A stretch of DNA of 64,000 nucleotides from the NCBI RefSeq assembly GCF_900088825.1, contig NZ_LT592170.1, positions 474,972 to 538,971 on the forward strand, given 5' to 3'. The DNA is from Thiomonas delicata (GTDB lineage Bacteria > Pseudomonadota > Gammaproteobacteria > Burkholderiales > Burkholderiaceae_C). A program made the translations under genes and the position numbers. Positions within the stretch are counted from its first letter, which is position 1, and every line of letters begins with the position of its first letter. Under the pieces are notes generated by a model. That model was not told where the DNA came from, ran no database searches, and worked only from the letters and a program-made list of their open reading frames with translations. Shown one piece after another: positions 51,201 to 59,857 of this stretch.

Positions 51201-51691
51201 GGCTCCATGCGAACGAGATAGGCGATGTCGTGCTGCAGGCGCTGATTGACGTCGACCAGGAAGTCGATGGTTCGTCGCGGTGTGATGTCGATGCTGTCGA
51301 GCAGAGCCGCCAACAGTGGCGTGCGGGCGACGGTTGCCAGGTAGGGCGTGAGTTCTCCGCGCAACTCGGCGCTGTAGGCGAAGGGGAACTTCTCGGCCTC
51401 GGGTTCGAGAAAAAAATCGAACGGGTTGTAGACCGACATCTCGGCCACCAGATCGATCGTGATCTGCAGCAAGGTGGTCTTTTCCGGAAACGTCAGTCGT
51501 GCCTGATAGTTGGCAAAAGGGTCCTGTTGCCAATTGATGAAATGCTCGGCCGGGTCGACCCGCTGACTGTAGGACAGAATCGGGGTGCGGCAATGCGGCG
51601 CCGGGCGCAAGCGCACCATGTGCGGCGAGAGATTCACGGGCCTGTCGAAACGGTAGGTGGTGGTGTGGCTGAGGGCGACGTGAAGGGCCAT
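48257..51691 (-). CDS. transglutaminase-DUF2126 protein
   Basis: 1144 residues starting MALHVALSHTTTYRFDRPV, preceded by an AGGTG site. A transglutaminase N-terminal domain is about 1-90. The papain-like core has Cys about 179 (LCSGSCRDTGWLMVQVL), His in HAWCEVYLPGAGW and Asp in LDPTSG. The remaining about 850 residues are the DUF2126 region, with TQGGEPTFVAV, HFGQGKWYPGEQLPRWALS, EVNIHPAHDWVELVDHTEFLY, DGRHTGTGGGNHIVLGG and RTLRNILIDVTGNTHRAEFC. Parts of this region resemble a glutamine-synthetase-like amidoligase in published analyses of the family. It is the third gene in the operon. Confidence 0.87.
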   Translation of the reverse strand: MALHVALSHTTTYRFDRPVNLSPHMVRLRPAPHCRTPILSYSQRVDPAEHFINWQQDPFANYQARLTFPEKTTLLQITIDLVAEMSVYNPFDFFLEPEAEKFPFAYSAELRGELTPYLATVARTPLLAALLDSIDITPRRTIDFLVDVNQRLQHDIAYLVRMEPGVQTPEQTLELCSGSCRDTGWLMVQVLRHLGLAARFVSGYLIQLTPDVKSLDGPGGAEHDFTDLHAWCEVYLPGAGWIGLDPTSGLLAGEGHIPLACTPQPSSAAPVEGLIDECEVEFSHHMGVTRIYESPRVTKPYTDDQWQAVLLLGAQVDQHLEAGDVRLTQGGEPTFVAVTDRDAPEWNTDAVGPTKRGYAGELIQRLAKRYGPGGFLHFGQGKWYPGEQLPRWALSAYWRRDGQPCWHDPALFADERVPDNATSDDAHTFMLALVDALGVNPAHVQAGFEDTWYYLWRERRLPVNVDPFDSHVDDELERARLRRVFDQGLKTPVGYALPLHPELGAPSLAGPRWVSGPWFFRDERMYLIPGDSAMGWRLPLDSLPWAAEGDRLAEWPQDPFAPRQPLPAAARIRAQYGPGSGLDVHRIGGGYAEGGTIAVQGQKLDAPTHGAAASGTARAAIDRARSPARLESASWVVRTAVCVEAREGRLYVFMPPLTHVENYLELLAAIESTAQRLQVQLVLEGYPPPRDPRLNMLQVTPDPGVIEVNIHPAHDWVELVDHTEFLYQAAFETRLGAEKFMLDGRHTGTGGGNHIVLGGATPADSPFLRRPDLLASLVAYWHNHPSLSYLFSGLFIGPTSQAPRVDEARDDQVYELEIALAELRRNRGTEAGSAWLPPWLIDRTLRNILIDVTGNTHRAEFCIDKLYNPDSVTGRLGLLELRAFEMPPHARMSVVQQLLLRALIARFWEQPYTGALQRWGTALHDRFLLPTFIAMDFEDVLTELSDAGFDFDPQWFAPHHTFRFPLLGEYAVRGMRLEVRMALEPWNVMGEEGVAGTTVRYVDSSLERVEVKINGLTDSRHVLTVNGQTMPMQPTGRSGEYVCGVRYRAWRPASALHPTIGVHAPLTFDIVDTWMERSLGGCQYHVAHPGGLSHDTFPINAYEAESRRLARFFQIGHTPGRMLAASAQPSLEFPFTLDLRQHGV

Positions 51692-51746
51692 GGGGCACCT
51701 GTGGAGGGAATCGAGAGGCGGTGAAGCGGGGCTGGCGAGGGCGGCG

Positions 51747-52697
51747 TCAGGCGGCGAGAAAATCCTGGCTGATGCGTTCGCCGAGGTCGTTGATGCGATC
51801 CAGAAAACGCGTGAGCCAGGCGTGCAGTCCGGTGGACATGATCTCGGCCGTGCGCCCGAATTGCAATTCGGCATTGAGCAGGCCGGCTCTGCGCAGGGTT
51901 TCGTGCGAACGCGGGTTAGCCACCGCACGCAGATGGGCCGTGGCCTCCGACATGCACGCGGCAAGCGAGCGCGGCATGTCGGGACGCAAGATGAGCAACT
52001 CGGCCACGCGTTCGGGGGTGATGGCGTCACGGTAGACCTTGCGGTACACCTCGAAGCCCGACACCGAGCGCAGCACGCTGGACCAGTAATAAAAGTCGTA
52101 CTCGTGCACGCGTCCGTTGCCGGAGCCATAGAAATCGGACTGTAGCGCGTGGAACTTCACGTCCAGCAGCCGCGCGGTGTTGTCGGCGCGTTCGAGAAAA
52201 GTGCCGATGCGCAGGAAGTGGAAGGCTTCGTCTTGCAGCAAGGTTCCCGAGGTGACGCCGCGCGAGAGATGCGAGCGGTTTTTCACCCATTCAAAATACT
52301 CGCCTGGATCGCGTTCGAAGCGCCCGTCGAGCAGCGGGCGTTGCGACTCCAGCCAAGTCTGGTTGATGGTTTCCCAGACCTCGGTGGTGATGGTGCCGCG
52401 CACGGCGCGTGCGTTCTCGCGCGCCGCGCGCAGATTGCGCTGGATGGACGAGACGTTGCCCATGTCGCGCACCATGAAGTCGAGCACCTTGCCCGCCTCG
52501 ATTTCGCCGTGCCGCGCGGTGTAGTCGGCGGTAAGTTCGAAGATGCCCAGCAGACCCGTCCAGCCGAGTTGCTCCACCGCACCCGGTTGGGGCAGCAGCG
52601 AGGACTGTTGCTGCACGTCGAGCATGCGTGCGGTGTTTTCCGCCCTCTCGGTGTAGCGGGCCATCCAGAACAGGTGATCGGCGGTGCGGCTGAGCAT
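51747..52697 (-). CDS. alpha-E domain protein
   Basis: 316-residue all-helical protein of the alpha-E family, starting MLSRTADHLFWMARYTERAENTA, the family hallmark, with a second LERADNTARLLDVKFHALQ. Its ATG directly abuts the stop codon of the upstream ATP-grasp gene, so the two are translationally linked and probably form a complex. The conserved Arg and Glu suggest a nucleotide- or peptide-binding role, but no biochemical activity is established. It is second in the operon. Confidence 0.87.
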   Translation of the reverse strand: MLSRTADHLFWMARYTERAENTARMLDVQQQSSLLPQPGAVEQLGWTGLLGIFELTADYTARHGEIEAGKVLDFMVRDMGNVSSIQRNLRAARENARAVRGTITTEVWETINQTWLESQRPLLDGRFERDPGEYFEWVKNRSHLSRGVTSGTLLQDEAFHFLRIGTFLERADNTARLLDVKFHALQSDFYGSGNGRVHEYDFYYWSSVLRSVSGFEVYRKVYRDAITPERVAELLILRPDMPRSLAACMSEATAHLRAVANPRSHETLRRAGLLNAELQFGRTAEIMSTGLHAWLTRFLDRINDLGERISQDFLAA

Positions 52698-54119
52698 CTA
52701 GCGCTCCAAGACCCAGGTGTCTTTGGTCCCGCCGCCCTGCGAGGAGTTGACCACCAGCGAGCCTTCGCCCAGCGCCACGCGGGTCAGCCCGCCCGGCACC
52801 AAGGATACGGACTTGCCCGAGAGCACGAAGGGCCGCAGGTCGATATGGCGTGGCGCGATGCCGGCTTCCACCAGAATGGGGCAGGTCGACAGTGCCAACG
52901 TGGGTTGAGCGATGTAGCGTTCAGGGTGGATTTCGATCTTCTCGGCGAAGTCTGCGATCTCCGCCTTGCTCGCCGCCGGCCCCACCAGCATGCCGTAGCC
53001 GCCCGCGCCGTGCACCTCCTTGACCACCAACTCGGGTAGGTGGTCAAGCACGTAGCGCAAACTCTCGGGTTCGCGGCACAAGTGGGTGGGTACGTTGCTG
53101 AGGAGGGGTTCTTGGCCGAGGTAGAACCGGATCATGTCCGGCACGTAGGGGTAGATGGATTTGTCGTCGGCCACGCCGGTACCGATGGCGTTGGCTAGGT
53201 TGACGTTGCCGGCTCGGTAGGCCTGCATGAGTCCGGGGCAGCCCAGCGTGGATTCGGGGCGGAACGCCAGCGGGTCGAGAAAGTCGTCGTCGACGCGGCG
53301 GTAGATCACGTCCACGCGTTGGGGGCCCTGAGTGGTGCGCATGTAGACGAAATCGTTCTCCACGTACAAGTCTTGGCCTTCCACCAACTCCACACCCATC
53401 TGCTGGGCGAGGAAGGCATGCTCGAAGTAGGCGGAGTTGTACATGCCGGGCGTGAGCACGACCACGGTCGGCTCGTTGAGCGCGGGCGGTGCCACGTCAC
53501 GCAGCTTTTCCAGCAGCAGATCCGGATAGTGCGCCACAGGCGCCACCGCGTGACGCGCGAACAGGTTGGGGAACAAACGCATCATCATGCGGCGGTTTTC
53601 CAGCATATAGCTCACGCCTGATGGCACGCGCAGGTTGTCTTCCAGCACGTAGAACTCGCCCTTGCCCTCGGCGCTCTCCGCGCGCACCACGTCAACGCCC
53701 GCGATATGCGCATACACCTGCTGGGGCAGGGTGACGCCATGCATCTGAGGCCGGTATTGCGCGTTGTCGAGCACCTGGTCGGGAGGGACCTTGCCGGCAC
53801 GCAGGATGTCCTGGTCGTGATAAATGTCGTGCAGGAAGTGGTTGAGCGCCGTGACGCGCTGCTTGAGCCCGGCTTCCAGGTGTCGCCATTCGTCGGACGG
53901 GATGATGCGCGGAATCATGTCGAACGGAATCAGCCGCTCGGTTCCGGCGTCGTCGCCGTACACGGCGAAGGTGATGCCCACGCGGCGGAAAATGAGCTCG
54001 GCCTCCTCGCGCTTGGCTTGCAGCGCAGAAGGCGGCTGTTGCTCCAGCCATTGCGCATAGCCCGCGTAGTGGGCTCGCACGGCGTGATCGGCCGTATGCA
54101 TTTCGTCGTAGTGGTGCAT
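52698..54119 (-). CDS. circularly permuted ATP-grasp type 2 protein
   Basis: 473-residue putative amidoligase, first gene of the five-gene operon. It shows the family segments GITFAVYGDDAGTERLIPFDMIP, FYVLEDNLRVPSGVSYMLENR, VVLTPGMYNSAYFEHAFLAQQM and LVEGQDLYVENDFVYM, plus PELVVKEVHGAGGYGMLVGP, which holds the ATP-binding Lys and Gly-rich loop. The reaction is expected to be ATP-dependent ligation of an amino or amine group to a carboxylate, with substrates unknown. A 213-bp non-coding gap separates it from priA and probably holds the operon promoter. Confidence 0.87.
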   Translation of the reverse strand: MHHYDEMHTADHAVRAHYAGYAQWLEQQPPSALQAKREEAELIFRRVGITFAVYGDDAGTERLIPFDMIPRIIPSDEWRHLEAGLKQRVTALNHFLHDIYHDQDILRAGKVPPDQVLDNAQYRPQMHGVTLPQQVYAHIAGVDVVRAESAEGKGEFYVLEDNLRVPSGVSYMLENRRMMMRLFPNLFARHAVAPVAHYPDLLLEKLRDVAPPALNEPTVVVLTPGMYNSAYFEHAFLAQQMGVELVEGQDLYVENDFVYMRTTQGPQRVDVIYRRVDDDFLDPLAFRPESTLGCPGLMQAYRAGNVNLANAIGTGVADDKSIYPYVPDMIRFYLGQEPLLSNVPTHLCREPESLRYVLDHLPELVVKEVHGAGGYGMLVGPAASKAEIADFAEKIEIHPERYIAQPTLALSTCPILVEAGIAPRHIDLRPFVLSGKSVSLVPGGLTRVALGEGSLVVNSSQGGGTKDTWVLER

Positions 54120-54332
54120 GGTTCTCGCTCAAGGCCGGCAAAGGCGTCGGTTCTGGACGGTTCCAGCTTGCTTTGCAAAAAACAGGCCAATGTTCGCCCG
54201 GTAGGCATGACGGAGGGTCTGCCTTTTGCTTTTTGTTCGACCATCGGTTGTGACAGAGCGCCGTGATACTCGGCCCGCAAGGCCTTCAAGCGTTCGGCCC
54301 CATCGCCGTTGCCGCACGTGCTGATGTGTGTG

Positions 54333-56621
54333 TCAGAATTCGGTCGGATCGACGTCAATGGCCCAGCGCACCCGGGCCTTGGCCTGCACCAAGGCGCTAT
54401 GCCAGATGGTCAGGAAGTCTTGCAGCATGCTGCGGTTGGGGCCTTCGACCAGGATGTGCTGGCGATGCATGCCGGCCAGGCGCGCCAGGCTGGCCGGCAC
54501 CGGCGGGTAGACCATCAGGCCGGCCTCGCGGGCCGGCTGCGCGGCCAGTTCGGCGGCCTGGGCGAGAAAGGCTTCCAGCACCTCGGGCTTCTTGTGCTCG
54601 GCGCGCAGCAGGGCCTGGAAGGAAAACGGCGGCATGCCGGCGCGCCGGCGCTCGATCAGCTCCTGCGCGGCAAAGCCGGGGTAGTCGTGCGCCACCAGGG
54701 CGCGGTAGAGCATGTGTTCAGGGTAGGCGGTCTGCACCAGCATCGCGGGTGCCGTCCCGCCCTCGGCGGCGTCGGCCCGCCCCGCCCGGCCGGCGGCCTG
54801 CATGAGTTGGGCGAACAGGCGCTCGGGGGCGCGCAGGTCGTGCGTGAACAGCCCGGCGTCCGGGTTGAGCGCGGCCACCAGGGTCACGCGCTGGAAGTCG
54901 TGGCCCTTGGTGATCATCTGCGTGCCGACGAGGATGTCCACCTCGCCCGCGTGCATTTGCGCGAAGCCGCTTTGCGCCGCGCCCTTGCGCCGGGCTGTAT
55001 CGGCGTCGATGCGGGCGATGCGCGCCTGCGGGAACAGTTCGGCCAGTGCCTCCTCCGCGCGCTGTGTGCCGCGTCCCAGCGGCTGCAGGTCGAGGCTGCC
55101 GCATTCGGGGCAGGCGCGCGGGATCGCGGCGCGGTGGCCGCAGTGATGGCAGCGCAGGCTGCGGTCGGTGCGGTGGTAGACCAAGTGGGCATCGCAGTGC
55201 GGGCAGTCCGACAGCCAGCCGCAGTCCGGGCAACGGATCACCGGGGCGTAGCCGCGCCGATTGAGGAACAGCAGGCTTTGCTCGCCGCGTGCCAGGCGCG
55301 CGGCGATGGCCTCGTGCAGCGCCTGACCGATCAGCCCGCCGGCCCGCAGCAGGGGGTCCTGCCCGGCGTGCAGCAGGCGCACTTCGGGCATGCTGCCGCT
55401 GGCGCGGGCGGGCAGTTCCAGCAAGCGGTAGCGGCCGCGCTGCGCGGCGCGCCAGCTTTCCAGCGACGGCGTCGCCGATCCCAGCACCACCGGGATGTCG
55501 CGCTGGCGTGCGCGCCACACCGCGAGGTCGCGCGCCGAATAGCGCGCGCCTTCCTGCTGCTTGTAGGAGGCATCGTGTTCCTCGTCGACCACGATGAGGG
55601 CCAGGTTTGGCAGCGAGGCCAGCGCCGCCAGGCGCGTGCCCAGCACGATGCGCGCCCGGCCGCTGTGCGCGGCAAGCCAATGGTCGAAGCGCTCGGCCTC
55701 GGCCAGGCCGCTGTGCAGCACGGCGAGCATCGCGTCTGGAAAGCGCGCGGCGAAGCGCTGCACGAGCTGGGGCGTGAGGTTGATCTCCGGCGTGAGCACC
55801 AGCACCTGCGCTTGCGGATTGCGGGCCAGCGCATGCTGGGCCAGATGCAGGTAGACCTCGGTCTTGCCGCTGCCGGTGACGCCGAACAGCAGGAAGGGCG
55901 CGTAGCCGCGCGCCGCGCGCACGGCTTCGACGGCGGCCTGTTGCGCAGCTTGCAGAACGGGCGGACGGGCCGGCGCGCCGGGCTGTTCGGCAGCGCGGCA
56001 AGGCTCGGGCACGCGTTCGACCCAGCCCTGCATCTCCCACGCGCGCAGCTGAGCCGCGGCCTTCGGGTGCAGTGCGCGCGCGGCCTGGACGGACAAGCGG
56101 GGAGGCGCGCCTTGATCCATGGCCGAGCTTGAGTCAGCCGGCCGTGCCGGGTGGAGTCCGAGCGCCCCGGCCAGGCGCCACAAGGCGGCGTGGCGGGACG
56201 ACAGGGTCCGCGGCATTTGCTCCCGCCCGGCCGGTGTGAGGCGAAAGGCCGTGCCGGCCTGGCGTTGTCGCCAGTCGGCTACGCGCTTGGCGACGGCCGC
56301 GGCGCCGCGCTCGCGCAGCCAGGTCGGCAGCGCCGCGGCCATCAGTTCGCCCAACGGGCGCTGGTAGTAGCCGGCGGCGAACCGCAGCAAGTCCAGCCAG
56401 TCGCTTCCAAGCGGCGGCAGGGCGTCGAACACGCCCTCCAGCGGCCGCAGGGCCGAGGCGGCGGTTGCCGAATCCCCTTGCGCCGGGCCCAGCACCACGC
56501 CGCAAACGGTTTGCCGGCCTAAGGGGGCGCGCACCAGGCTACCGGGCGGTAGGGGCTCGGCATGCAGGTAATCCAGGGCGTCCCAGAGCGGGGCATCCAC
56601 CGCGACGCGGAGCAGGGTCAT
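54333..56621 (-). CDS. priA: primosomal replication helicase PriA
   Basis: 762-residue 3'-5' superfamily 2 helicase that restarts collapsed replication forks. The N-terminal 3'-DNA-binding domain begins MTLLRVAVDAPLWDALDYL. The helicase core has Walker A LLFGVTGSGKTEVYLHL (about 246) and DEEH in VVDEEHDASYKQQEG (about 343). The Zn-binding insert has eight Cys (about 464-515: CPDCGWLSDCPHC, CHHC, CPEC), and motif VI-type QMITKGHDFQRVTLVAALNPD with AGRAGR closes the core. It is slightly longer than E. coli PriA. The intergenic segment upstream of its start contains DnaA-box-like repeats. Confidence 0.96.
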   Translation of the reverse strand: MTLLRVAVDAPLWDALDYLHAEPLPPGSLVRAPLGRQTVCGVVLGPAQGDSATAASALRPLEGVFDALPPLGSDWLDLLRFAAGYYQRPLGELMAAALPTWLRERGAAAVAKRVADWRQRQAGTAFRLTPAGREQMPRTLSSRHAALWRLAGALGLHPARPADSSSAMDQGAPPRLSVQAARALHPKAAAQLRAWEMQGWVERVPEPCRAAEQPGAPARPPVLQAAQQAAVEAVRAARGYAPFLLFGVTGSGKTEVYLHLAQHALARNPQAQVLVLTPEINLTPQLVQRFAARFPDAMLAVLHSGLAEAERFDHWLAAHSGRARIVLGTRLAALASLPNLALIVVDEEHDASYKQQEGARYSARDLAVWRARQRDIPVVLGSATPSLESWRAAQRGRYRLLELPARASGSMPEVRLLHAGQDPLLRAGGLIGQALHEAIAARLARGEQSLLFLNRRGYAPVIRCPDCGWLSDCPHCDAHLVYHRTDRSLRCHHCGHRAAIPRACPECGSLDLQPLGRGTQRAEEALAELFPQARIARIDADTARRKGAAQSGFAQMHAGEVDILVGTQMITKGHDFQRVTLVAALNPDAGLFTHDLRAPERLFAQLMQAAGRAGRADAAEGGTAPAMLVQTAYPEHMLYRALVAHDYPGFAAQELIERRRAGMPPFSFQALLRAEHKKPEVLEAFLAQAAELAAQPAREAGLMVYPPVPASLARLAGMHRQHILVEGPNRSMLQDFLTIWHSALVQAKARVRWAIDVDPTEF

Positions 56622-56771
56622 GGTCGGGTTGCGGGACGCGGGCTTCGATCATTCTGAGCAGGGTTTTCCATGACGAGCAGGCGCATCGTTGAAGGTTAAG
56701 TGAGCGTTGACTCGCTTGGCCTGTGCGGATTTTTCAATGCCATTCACGTTTGCACAGATGTCAAGCCGGCC

Positions 56772-56959
56772 TGTGAATAACTTTGTGCATAGTTGGCTGC
56801 CGGCACCAATTCAACCCTGTGGATAATCATGTGTATAGAATTTAAGAATCCATTAGACTTCGCTAATAATCCTTAAATATCAACAAGTTGAGGTTGGTAT
56901 CTTCATGTTCTGCCTGTGATTTGCTTGCTGCGGTGCATGAGGTCGAGAAGTGTGCATAA
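56772..56959. other. candidate origin of replication (DnaA-box cluster and AT-rich stretch)
   Basis: The 429-bp non-coding gap between priA and hemE (56622-57050) holds five DnaA-box-like 9-mers, all in one orientation: TGTGAATAA (56772-56780), TGTGCATAG (56784-56792), TGTGGATAA (56818-56826, the perfect complement of TTATCCACA), TGTGTATAG (56830-56838) and TGTGCATAA (56951-56959). The block 56838-56885 between the fourth and fifth boxes is strongly AT-rich, as for an unwinding element. hemE flanks oriC in Caulobacter and Rickettsia. No dnaA gene is in the window, so a DnaA-titration or DnaA-regulated site is an alternative. Confidence 0.55.
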
Positions 56960-57050
56960 GCATGCACCGAGCTTGACATCTGGCCCCGATTCGGATGCGG
57001 GGGACCCGGCCCGGCACGCCCCGGGTCGCGCCTCGCACCGCGGCGTCGCG

Positions 57051-58139
57051 TCAGCGGTGCAGACCGCGGCTATGGCGATGCACGGCTTCGACCAGCGCCG
57101 CGACATGCTCCGCAGGCGTGAACTGGGAAATGCCGTGCCCGAGATTGAACACATGGCCGACCGCTTCCCCGGGCGCGATGGGGCCGAAGCTGTCGAGCAC
57201 GGCGCGCGCCTGTTCGGCCACTTGCTGCGGCGGCGCGAACAGGATGCTGGGGTCGAGATTACCCTGCAGCGCCACGCGGTGGCCGACCTGGGCGCGCGCC
57301 TGCCCGAGGTTCACGGTCCAGTCCACGCCGAGCGCGTCCGCGCCGCTGTGGCTCATGGCGTCCAGCCACAATCCGCCGCCCTTGGTGAACAGAATGACCG
57401 GCACCTTGCGGCCTTCGTGCTCGCGCTTGAGCTGGGCGATGACGCGGCGGCTGTAGGCCAGGGAGAATTCCTGGAACGCGCCGTCGGCCAGCGTGCCGCC
57501 CCAGGAGTCGAACACCATCGCCGCTTGCGCGCCGGCGTCGATCTGGGCGTTGAGATAGGCGGCCACGGCATCGGCGTTGACCGCCAGGATGCGGTGCATC
57601 AAATCCGGGCGCGAATACAGCAGGGTCTTGGTGGCGCGCCAGTCGTCGCTGCCGCGGCCTTCCACCATGTAGCAGGCCAGGGTCCAGGGGCTGCCGGAAA
57701 AACCGATCAGCGGCACGCGCTGGGTGCCATCCTGCACCAGGGCGCGGCGAATCTGGGCCACGGCGTCGAACACGTAGCGCAGCTGGTTCAGGTCCGGCAC
57801 GCGCAGGGCGAGGATGTCGGCTTCGGTGCGCAGCGGGCGCTCGAAGCGTGGCCCTTCGCCGGCCTCGAAGCGCAGCTCCAGGCCCATGGCGTCGGGCACG
57901 GTGAGGATGTCCGAGAACAAGATGGCCGCGTCGAGCGGGAAGCGATCGAGCGGTTGCAGCGTGACTTCGGTGGCGAAATCGGGGTTCTGCGCCAGCCCCA
58001 GGAAACTGCCGGCGCGCGCGCGGGTGGCGTTGTACTCAGGCAGGTAGCGCCCGGCCTGGCGCATCAGCCACAGGGGGGTGTAGTCGGTGGGCTGGCGCAG
58101 CAGGGCGCGTAGAAAAGTGTCGTTGGCGAGGGCGGTCAT
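57051..58139 (-). CDS. hemE: uroporphyrinogen decarboxylase
   Basis: Haem-pathway enzyme that removes four carboxyl groups from uroporphyrinogen III, 362 residues, cofactor-free TIM barrel. It starts [17 protein letters not shown] with the substrate-binding [14 protein letters not shown] signature, then [19 protein letters not shown] (catalytic Asp), [27 protein letters not shown] and [11 protein letters not shown]. The C-terminal [20 protein letters not shown] is also typical. Much longer in-frame extensions upstream are antisense artefacts of the neighbouring gene. Confidence 0.97.
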   Translation of the reverse strand: MTALANDTFLRALLRQPTDYTPLWLMRQAGRYLPEYNATRARAGSFLGLAQNPDFATEVTLQPLDRFPLDAAILFSDILTVPDAMGLELRFEAGEGPRFERPLRTEADILALRVPDLNQLRYVFDAVAQIRRALVQDGTQRVPLIGFSGSPWTLACYMVEGRGSDDWRATKTLLYSRPDLMHRILAVNADAVAAYLNAQIDAGAQAAMVFDSWGGTLADGAFQEFSLAYSRRVIAQLKREHEGRKVPVILFTKGGGLWLDAMSHSGADALGVDWTVNLGQARAQVGHRVALQGNLDPSILFAPPQQVAEQARAVLDSFGPIAPGEAVGHVFNLGHGISQFTPAEHVAALVEAVHRHSRGLHR

Positions 58140-58192
58140 CCGGCTATTGTCGCAAACCGCCGCTGCCGCGCCGCGGGGTCGTGCAAGCCGCG

Positions 58193-58819
58193 TCAGGCGC
58201 GCAGGCGGTTGAGCGATTGCAGCTCGTATTGCACGCGCACGCGCGAGTCGTTGATCTTGGCCAGCGTGTCCTCGATGCCCTTGACCGCGCGCCCGGCCGC
58301 GGGGGCGTACCAGTAGTGCGTGGTCACCGTGGCGTTGGGCGTGGTGTAGCGGCCCAGCAGGCGCAGGGTTTTGAAGGTTCCGGCGGGAACCTGCACGATG
58401 TCCTCGGCCTCCACCGTCACGTCCACCCCGATCTGCGCGTGCAGCTCCCATTCCGGCTGGCTTTGCGTGATGGTTTGCGCCCAGGCCTCGCCCGGGCTCA
58501 TGGGAAAGCGGAACTGCGGAAAGGCCGGGGTGTAGGTGATGGCTTCGCCGGGCACCATCTCGCGCGAGAGCAGGTCGAACTGGTCGCTGTAAATGTTCTT
58601 CAGCCAGGGCGTGTCGGCGGCGTCGCCGTTTTTGACTTCGATCTGGATCCGCCCCGCGTCGAGCATGGCCACCACGCGGCTGCGCATGAGCAGGCCGGCG
58701 TCCTTGGCGTCGCTGTCGTCCAGCGTGCGGGTGAGGAACAGCCATTCGTCGCCGACGCGGATGTCGGGTTTGGGCAGCTTGCCGAATGCTGCGGCGAGGC
58801 TCGGCGTGGTGGTGTTCAT
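58193..58819 (-). CDS. conserved hypothetical protein, unrecognised
   Basis: 208 residues from [18 protein letters not shown] (a Met 6 codons earlier is possible). No signal peptide or membrane segment is seen. The protein looks beta-rich with alternating charged and aromatic residues: [51 protein letters not shown] and [18 protein letters not shown]. The VPAGTFKT and [13 protein letters not shown] segments recall the DUF3108-like / lipoprotein-localisation type of beta-barrel, but I cannot assign it. It ends 53 bp before hemE and may share its transcript. Confidence 0.7.
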   Translation of the reverse strand: MNTTTPSLAAAFGKLPKPDIRVGDEWLFLTRTLDDSDAKDAGLLMRSRVVAMLDAGRIQIEVKNGDAADTPWLKNIYSDQFDLLSREMVPGEAITYTPAFPQFRFPMSPGEAWAQTITQSQPEWELHAQIGVDVTVEAEDIVQVPAGTFKTLRLLGRYTTPNATVTTHYWYAPAAGRAVKGIEDTLAKINDSRVRVQYELQSLNRLRA

Positions 58820-58876
58820 GGTTCGGGGCGTGGGCATGCAGACGCAAGCATAGCTGCTGCGCGCGTGAACCGGCCC

Positions 58877-58897
58877 TAACGCAACTGGGTTGCGATA
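58877..58897. promoter_or_regulatory. candidate Zur operator
   Basis: TAACGCAAC-TGG-GTTGCGATA is a 21-bp near-palindrome (inner CGCAAC/GTTGCG perfect, one mismatch in the outer arms) about 80 bp upstream of the zinc-binding protein gene. Size and position fit a Fur/Zur-family operator, and the operon's last gene encodes a Fur-family repressor, so autoregulation of zinc uptake is the natural reading. Confidence 0.55.
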
Positions 58898-58975
58898 AAT
58901 CTTCCGGCGCGGGTACGATGCCGCTTGCGGGCCAAGCGGCCTGCCCCACGCGACCAACCCTCGATTCAATCCTCC

Positions 58976-59857
58976 ATGCGCAAGAACATCGCGGTTGCAG
59001 CCGGCCTCTGGCTGGCCGGCGCCCTGCTCGCCCTGGCCCAGGCGGCACCCATTGCGGTGGTGGCCGCCGAGAGCACCTACGGCGTGATCGCCGAGGCAAT
59101 CGGCGGGCCGTACGTGCGGGTCACCAGCATCATCCGCAACCCCAATGTCGATCCGCACCAGTTCGAGGCCTCACCGGCCACGGCGCGCACGGTGGCGCGG
59201 GCCGCCATCGTCGTGATGAACGGCCTGGGCTATGACGACTGGATGCGCAAGCTGCTCGCCGCCAACCCCGCGCCCGGGCGCGCGGTGGTCGTCGCTGCCG
59301 CGCTTGCGCCCGCGCTGGTGATGGCCGATCGCAATCCGCATCTGTTCTACGACCCGCGGGTGGGCAACCTCGTCGCGTCGGGGCTGGCGGCGCTGCTTGC
59401 GAAGCGGGACCCGGCTCACGCCGCCGACTTCGCGCGCAATCTGCAGACCTTCGAGCAAGGCACCCTGCAGGTCGAGACGGCCGCGCGGCGCCTGTCGGCC
59501 CAGCATCCAAAACTGGCGGTGACCGCCACCGAGCCGGTGTACGGCTACATGCTGCGCCTGCTGGGCTGGCGCAGCGCGGGCGAGGCCTTCCAGTTCAACG
59601 TGATGAACGGCACCGAGCCCTCGCCGAGCGTGGTCGCGCGCTACCAGGACGCCCTGCGACAGCGCCGCGTCGCGCTGCTGATCTACAACAAGCAGGTCAG
59701 CGAGCCCCTCACCCAGCGCATGCGCGACATCGCCCGCCAGGCGGGGGTGCCCACGGTGGGCGTGGATGAATTCGTGCCGCCCGGCACCGGCTATGCGGCC
59801 TGGTTGCTCGACTCGCTGCAGGCGGTGCGGCAGGCCCTGGCGAAGGGTGCGCGATGA
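58976..59857 (+). CDS. ZnuA-type metal ABC transporter substrate-binding protein
   Basis: 293-residue periplasmic cluster A-I metal-binding protein. The signal peptide ([23 protein letters not shown]) is cleaved near residue 24. Likely metal ligands are His61 in [11 protein letters not shown] and His122 in [11 protein letters not shown], with further acidic residues near the C-terminus ([10 protein letters not shown]). The His-rich loop of many zinc-specific ZnuA proteins is absent, so manganese or a mixed specificity is possible. The adjacent Zur-like regulator and the His-rich end of the ATPase favour zinc. Its stop overlaps the ATPase start (ATGA). Confidence 0.85.
   Translation: MRKNIAVAAGLWLAGALLALAQAAPIAVVAAESTYGVIAEAIGGPYVRVTSIIRNPNVDPHQFEASPATARTVARAAIVVMNGLGYDDWMRKLLAANPAPGRAVVVAAALAPALVMADRNPHLFYDPRVGNLVASGLAALLAKRDPAHAADFARNLQTFEQGTLQVETAARRLSAQHPKLAVTATEPVYGYMLRLLGWRSAGEAFQFNVMNGTEPSPSVVARYQDALRQRRVALLIYNKQVSEPLTQRMRDIARQAGVPTVGVDEFVPPGTGYAAWLLDSLQAVRQALAKGAR

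Noticed and set aside
56622-57050. Reading the priA-hemE gap as a gene
   Set aside because: No frame there has a ribosome-binding site or coding composition. The AT-rich repeats fit DnaA boxes better.
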